DNA of 64,000 nt from Lycium barbarum. Taxonomy: Eukaryota; Streptophyta; Magnoliopsida; Solanales; Solanaceae. The DNA lies in assembly GCF_019175385.1 (NCBI RefSeq), contig NC_083344.1:65038782-65102781 (forward strand). Direction: 5' to 3'. Shown one piece after another: positions 59,641 through 64,000 of the stretch (the first letter of the stretch is position 1; each line of letters begins with the position of its first letter). Made by a program: the position numbers and the translations under genes. Under the pieces are notes generated by a model, which searched no databases, was not told the origin of the DNA, and was given only the letters and a program-made list of their open reading frames with translations.

Positions 59641-60180
59641 ACGACCTCGCCTCAACACAAGCCAAAACTCTTCCAGAATCTGAAAAATCAAGTCTCACCA
59701 ACCCATTTGCCAAAGCCTGAACATCCCTAGCCAAAGGCCTCTCCTCAGATACCAATCGAGCCAAACTACCCATAGTCACAGCCTTTCGGCTCAAGGCATC
59801 CGCCACCAGATTAGCCCTTGCCTAGATAATAAAAAATAGTCATTTCATAGTCTTTAAGAAACTCCATCCATCTGCATTGTCTAGAGTTCAAATCCCTATG
59901 ATTGAACAAATGCTGAAGGCTACGGTGATCAGTGAAAACCTCACAATGGACCCCATACAAATAGTGCCTCCAAATCTTCAAAGCAAAAACTACCGCCGCC
60001 AACTCCAAGTCATGGGTGGGGTACTTCTTCTCATGAATCATCAATTGCCTCGAAACATCGGCAATAACCTTACCATCCTGCATTAGAACACAACCCAAAC
60101 ATATACGCGAAGCATCACAATATACGATGAAATCATTCCCCTCAACGGGTAGAGATAGAATGGGAGTTGAAGTCAACAAG
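59641..60180 (-). pseudogene. RNase H of element F
   Basis: [50 protein letters not shown] and [17 protein letters not shown] follow RT in one open stretch of 168 codons (59811-60317). A stop after YYLGKG ends it early. Confidence 0.86.
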
Positions 60181-61110
60181 GCCTTGAGCTTTTGGAAGCT
60201 CTCTTCACACTCATCAGACCACTGAAAAGGCACATTCTTCATAGTAAGATTAGTAAAATGGGAAGTTATTGAAGAAAAGCCCTTCACGAACTGACGGTAA
60301 TAACTGACAAGACCCACAAAACTCTAGATCTCGGTCACTGAAGTGGGTCTAGCCCAATCTCGAACTGCCTCAATCTCCTTGGGATCTACTATAATCCTGT
60401 CCTTAGACTCAACATGCCCCAAGAATGCTACTGAATCGAGCCAAAACTCACACTTAGAAAACTGAGCATAAAGCTTCTTTTCCCTCAACAAACCAAGAAC
60501 AATCCTCAAGTGTTTCTCATGATCTTCCTTGTTGTGCGAATACACCAAAATATCATCAATGAAGATATGACAAAGGAATCCAATATGGCTTGAAAATGCC
60601 ATTCATCAAGTCCATAAAAGCTGGTAGGGCATTAGTAAGCCCAAATGACATAACAAGAAACTCGTAATGACCATAATGAGTCTGAAAGGCCATCTTGGAA
60701 TTTCCTCGGCCCGGATCTTCAACTGGTGATAACCTGACCTCAAATGAATCTTGGAAAACACAGAAGCTCCCTGGAGATGGTCAAACAAATAATCAATATG
60801 GGGAATGGAATACTTATTTCGAATCGTGGCCTTGTTCAACTGGCGGTAATCAATACACATCTGCATCGACCCGTCCTTCTTCTTCACAAAAAGCACGGTA
60901 GCGCCCCAAGGAGAGACGCTCGATCTAATGAATCCCTTGCTAAGAAGGTCCTGAAACTGTTCCTTCAACACTCTCAATTCAGCCGGCGCCATCCGATGTG
61001 GCAGAATAGAAATAGGGTGAGTCCCCGGCTCTAAATCAATACAGAATTTGATATCACGATCGGGTGGCCTACCCGGTAAGTCCGTAGGAAACACCTCCGT
61101 GAACTCGCTC
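60181..61110 (-). pseudogene. reverse transcriptase of element F
   Basis: Motifs from right to left: [43 protein letters not shown], then a shift near 60605, the intact active site FIDDILVYS and SKCEFWLDSVAFLGHV (60324-60602), a stop near 60324, and FVKGFSSI (60240-60317 region). The frame is split into three pieces by at least two breaks. Confidence 0.88.
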
Positions 61111-61660
61111 AGCACTGAAACAGACTCGAGTGACAGAGTGGCACCAATGGTATCACGAATATGGACCAAGTAGGCCAAACACCTCTATCTACTAACTTCC
61201 TGGCTCGAAGGAATGAAATGATCTTCTTCGGGGAGGGACTAGGAGTACCCTTCCACTCAAGTCTACGAATAACCGGCATAGCTAGTGTAACTGTCTTGGC
61301 ATGATAGTCCAAGATCGCATGATAGGGAGACAACCAACTCATACCTAATATAACATCGAAATCTACCATGTCAAGAATCACCAAATCTACCCACGTACCA
61401 TAACCCATAAATGTAACTGCACAAGACCGATAGACTCGATCTACCACAACTGAATCTCCGACCGGAGTAGATACATGAATAGACAAGTCAAGTAGATCAA
61501 AATCATATCCAAACCCATCGAGAAATATGTAGACACATAAGGGAAAGTAGAACCGGGGTCGAATAAAACTGAAGCCGCCCGGTGAGAGACTGAGATATTA
61601 CTTATGATAACTGCATCGGAAGCCTCGACCTCTGGCATGCTAGGAAAAGCATAGCAATGA
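61111..61660 (-). pseudogene. protease region of element F
   Basis: VLFDPGSTFPYVS contains the DPGS active site (within 61441-61638). The following frame (61109-61486) has DFDVILGMSWLSPYHAILDYHAKTV, LEWKGTPSP and FLRARKLV, the block between protease and RT. The two frames overlap with a shift between them. Confidence 0.85.
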
Positions 61661-63243
61661 ACTCGTCTGCCACTAGCCTGCGAACCTCTATGACCACTCT
61701 GACCTGACTGAGCTCCGCCCTTACCAAGCTGATGTCCACCTCTGCCTAAATGAGACCCTCATCTAATAGGCTGGGTGCCACCTCTACTAGATGTGTAGCC
61801 ACTACGCCCAGGCTATGCACTGCGTCTACCATATGATCCACCTCCTCTAGAAGACAAAATTGGAGCCCTAGGAGTATGATGCTGAGTACTCTGGCCACTG
61901 TGCCTGAGTTGGGGATAGTTCAACTTGAAGTGCCCTGGCCCCCCATACTCATAACATACTCGCTCTAGTACAGGCCGCTGAACAGAAGCAGAAGAACTCT
62001 AATACCCACCACGATCAGAAAAGTTGGAATACAACTCCACTGCCTGCCCTGAAGAATACTTATTGGGCCCTAAATATTCCCCAATAGATATCTGCATAGC
62101 AAACTGAATAGGGCGACCGAAATAAATCTAGGAACTCTGCCTATACTGGCCGTGCCCTTTGGAGAATGAACCACTAAAGCTGCCGTCCTTGCGGGCCCTT
62201 TTATCATAACTCATACCAAAGCTATCCTGACTCACTAACTCAACTGTAGTGACATGATCCACTATATCCTAGAACGAAGCCCCTATAGATACTAACTGAA
62301 GAGCTGACAACTTCAAAGGAGTGTTCAACCCCTTGACAAATCTCCTTATTCACTCCTCCACTGTAGGCAACAACTGTAGAGCATATCAAGAAAAAGAGTG
62401 AAAACGGGCCTCATACTCAGCAACTGAAGAACCCCTATGCTCAATGTCACTAAACTCGTCACACCTCCTATCTCTCAAAGTACGCGGAATTTACTTCTCC
62501 AAAAATATTTGATAAAACTGATCCATGTCAACGGAGGCAGCCTAGCTGGTCAGCACTCCACATACGCTCTCTACCATAACTTTGCATCACCCAACAACTA
62601 AAAGGTCACAAACTCATCCCCATGCCTCTCTACCCCCCCCCCCCCCAATCTTGTGGAGCCTCTCATGATAATCAATGATAAACTCATAGGCATCCTCTTG
62701 CGGAGTGCCATAGAAGACGGAAGGCTCAACTTGGTGAACTTCCAAAATAGATCATGCTCCTCAACGGTCATCATTGGGCCTGCCACTGGTCTAGGGATGA
62801 CATCCAGCCCCAAAATCACATCCACAAATGGAGCCACAGTTGCAGTGGGCTATGCCCCTAGAGCACGGAACCTCTCAGGAATCTGCTCAGCTAATCTCAC
62901 CCCTGACCATCTGATGTAGCCGATAACACACTTGTCTGAGTCAATCCCTCAAGCAGGCTTAGTAGACGAACCAAAGAATCGAACAACACTAGAGTATCTA
63001 TACTATCAGGCTGAGCTGGTGCTGGTCCCAACTCTGCCTGCTCATCATGATGACCTGCTAGTGGCTCGGGAGAGACTGATCTATCATGGGCCTAACCAGC
63101 CACGGTCACCCTACCCCTAGCCGATGCAACCCTTCTACTTCTGTCGTGTCCACAGCCTCTAGCCTGACCTCTACACGGAATGTGGCCCTGCCGGCCGGAA
63201 CTGGTGCCTCATCAACTGCTGCTCTAGCACGAGTCCTCACCAT
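61661..63243 (-). pseudogene. gag: gag of element F (broken)
   Basis: The start is placed at 63243 (MVRTRARAAVDEAP). The capsid entry HDLFWKFTKL lies at about 62735-62775, then the frame is lost; a run of 14 C on the plus strand (62633-62646) is a likely frameshift site. The zinc knuckle region reads CYEYGGPGHFKLNYP (about 61916-61960), so the second and fourth ligand Cys are Tyr, each explained by one G-to-A change. Gly/Arg-rich linkers follow. It is unlike the gag of A, B and C, supporting a separate family. Confidence 0.8.
62633..62646. repeat. homopolymer of 14 C
   Basis: An uninterrupted run of 14 C inside the gag pseudogene of F. Length errors in sequencing or slippage are likely here. 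Confidence 0.95.
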
Positions 63244-63422
63244 CTGTGAGAGAATAGAAGGAGAAGTCAGAAACCAATTTGAATCAAGTATCATGAAGGG
63301 AAGAAGGAATTGGAGTTTTCCTAATGTCCCAAAGCCTCTCGAAGATAAGTACAGACGTCTCCGAACCGATCCGCAAGACTCTACTAGACATGTTCTTGTA
63401 TAGTAAGATCGGTGAACTTAGG

Positions 63423-63434
63423 GCTCTGATACAA
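63423..63434 (-). promoter_or_regulatory. primer binding site of element F (one mismatch)
   Basis: GCTCTGATACAA on the plus strand, the complement of the tRNA-iMet primer site with one C-to-A mismatch, three bases from the LTR. Confidence 0.85.
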
Positions 63435-63437
63435 ACT

Positions 63438-63582
63438 TGTGACCACCCAACTAGCATAGTCGTGATGGTACCCATACTAACCCCCCTGGTAGGCGAACTA
63501 TCCCTTTATTCAATTTCCAATTCAATTTCCAAAATAACATAAATCACCAGATCAATAATAGATATTCTAAGTTGATGCCATA

Positions 63583-63620
<38 letters not shown>

Positions 63621-64000
63621 GTGCAGAAATACTAGTCATAATACAACCCAAGGACGTGAAGTCACTAGTACAAGAACACCTACTAAAACCATGTCTAGGA
63701 ATAGTACATATGTATGAAATATAAATAAATATTGTCTAATGGATAGAGTAGTAGACAATAGAAGATAAGAGTCCATGATTGCAGACTGGAAGATGGCTCA
63801 CCCTCGGAATCTCAGCAGTCATGACCTAGGGGACCCATGGTGTCTATGTACTAGTCACTCCGCCACAAAGCCCAGAGGTGACTTCGGTAAAACTAGTCAC
63901 TCCGCACAAAGCCTAAAGATGACTTTCATATTTCACTTTCTACCATATGTTTCCAAAGCCCTTTTCCATCAATTGTTTCATAGTTCTTTCATCATGGTGT
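63438..64000 (-). repeat. 5' LTR of element F, partial
   Basis: TGTGACCACCCAACTAGC onward matches the 3' LTR from 55582. At about 63808 it jumps to sequence matching 56357 of the 3' LTR, so about 430 bp are deleted, including the region of the GTAC inverted repeat. A (TAA/AAT)n run at 63581-63620 is about four times longer than at 55719-55735 in the 3' LTR. The copy runs off the window. Confidence 0.88.

Larger units (their letters stand above)
55582..64000 (-). mobile_element. Element F: Ty3/gypsy chromovirus-like element, 5' LTR incomplete in window
   Basis: Minus-strand order from right to left: 5' LTR (from 63438, running off the window), mutated primer site, gag, protease, RT, RNase H, integrase, 3' LTR (58213-55582). 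The left flank GATTT (55577-55581) would be the TSD; the right one is outside. Gag and LTR sequences differ from A, B and C, so F is a separate family, related to solo LTR H and to the LTR half at 8880-10223. All genes are broken. Confidence 0.88.

Noticed and set aside
60695..61034. Plus-strand frames opposite the RT of element F
   Set aside because: They are antisense shadows of a recognised RT domain with no homology of their own.

Overview
This window looks like repeat-rich (probably heterochromatic) nuclear DNA of a flowering plant, most likely of the nightshade family. The family assignment is an inference from the style of the retrotransposons, not from a host gene. I found no intact host gene, rRNA, tRNA or CRISPR array. 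Almost everything recognisable is transposon-derived: Ty3/gypsy chromoviruses (Tekay/Del-type: CCHC gag, DPGS protease, FIDD reverse transcriptase, D,D,E integrase, C-terminal chromodomain, tRNA-iMet primer site), solo LTRs, a piece of Tat-like gag, a broken LINE and a Stowaway MITE.

Layout. 1-10.2 kb: ends and LTRs of old gypsy elements on the + strand (LTR D 1047-3496, LTR E from 6372, an F-type LTR half to about 10223). 10.2-15.0 kb: minus-strand Tat-like gag and promoter region, cut by solo LTR G (12154-15034). 15.0-16.4 kb: unclassified sequence. 16379-47421: a nest of insertions. Solo LTR H (TSD TTTAC) was entered by a roughly 640 bp insertion I (15-bp TSD). That was entered by full-length gypsy element A (17387-45685, TSD ATAGA). 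The 3' LTR of A was entered by solo LTR X (25581-44367), and X by gypsy element B (25974-42186, TSD AGAAT). A 2.1 kb tract across the A/X/B junction was then duplicated in tandem, and the left copy took in the deleted gypsy element C (27496-31969, minus, TSD ACTAT). 47.4-49.5 kb: a Stowaway MITE and unclassified sequence. 49.3-55.6 kb: a minus-strand LINE RNase H region split by solo LTRs J (TSD AAAAC) and K (TSD ATATC). 55582 to the window end: minus-strand gypsy element F, whose 5' LTR runs off the edge.

All coding regions are decayed. A has lost one of the two RT active-site aspartates (FIDG) and the integrase glutamate (now Lys). B keeps FIDD and the D,D,E residues but carries stops, frameshifts and a 24-nt deletion. 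C lacks everything after protease. F has lost two gag zinc-knuckle cysteines. Many stops look like C-to-T or G-to-A changes, as expected for old methylated DNA.

The most interesting unexplained signals are shared by the LTRs across families. They are a GTAC-armed inverted repeat 391-506 nt from the LTR 3' end in twelve LTR copies, a second GC-rich hairpin downstream, a 53-54-nt exon-like block between splice-like sites, and clusters of ACGGACCGT palindromes just upstream of the likely promoter. I see no evidence for a new enzymatic or defence system.
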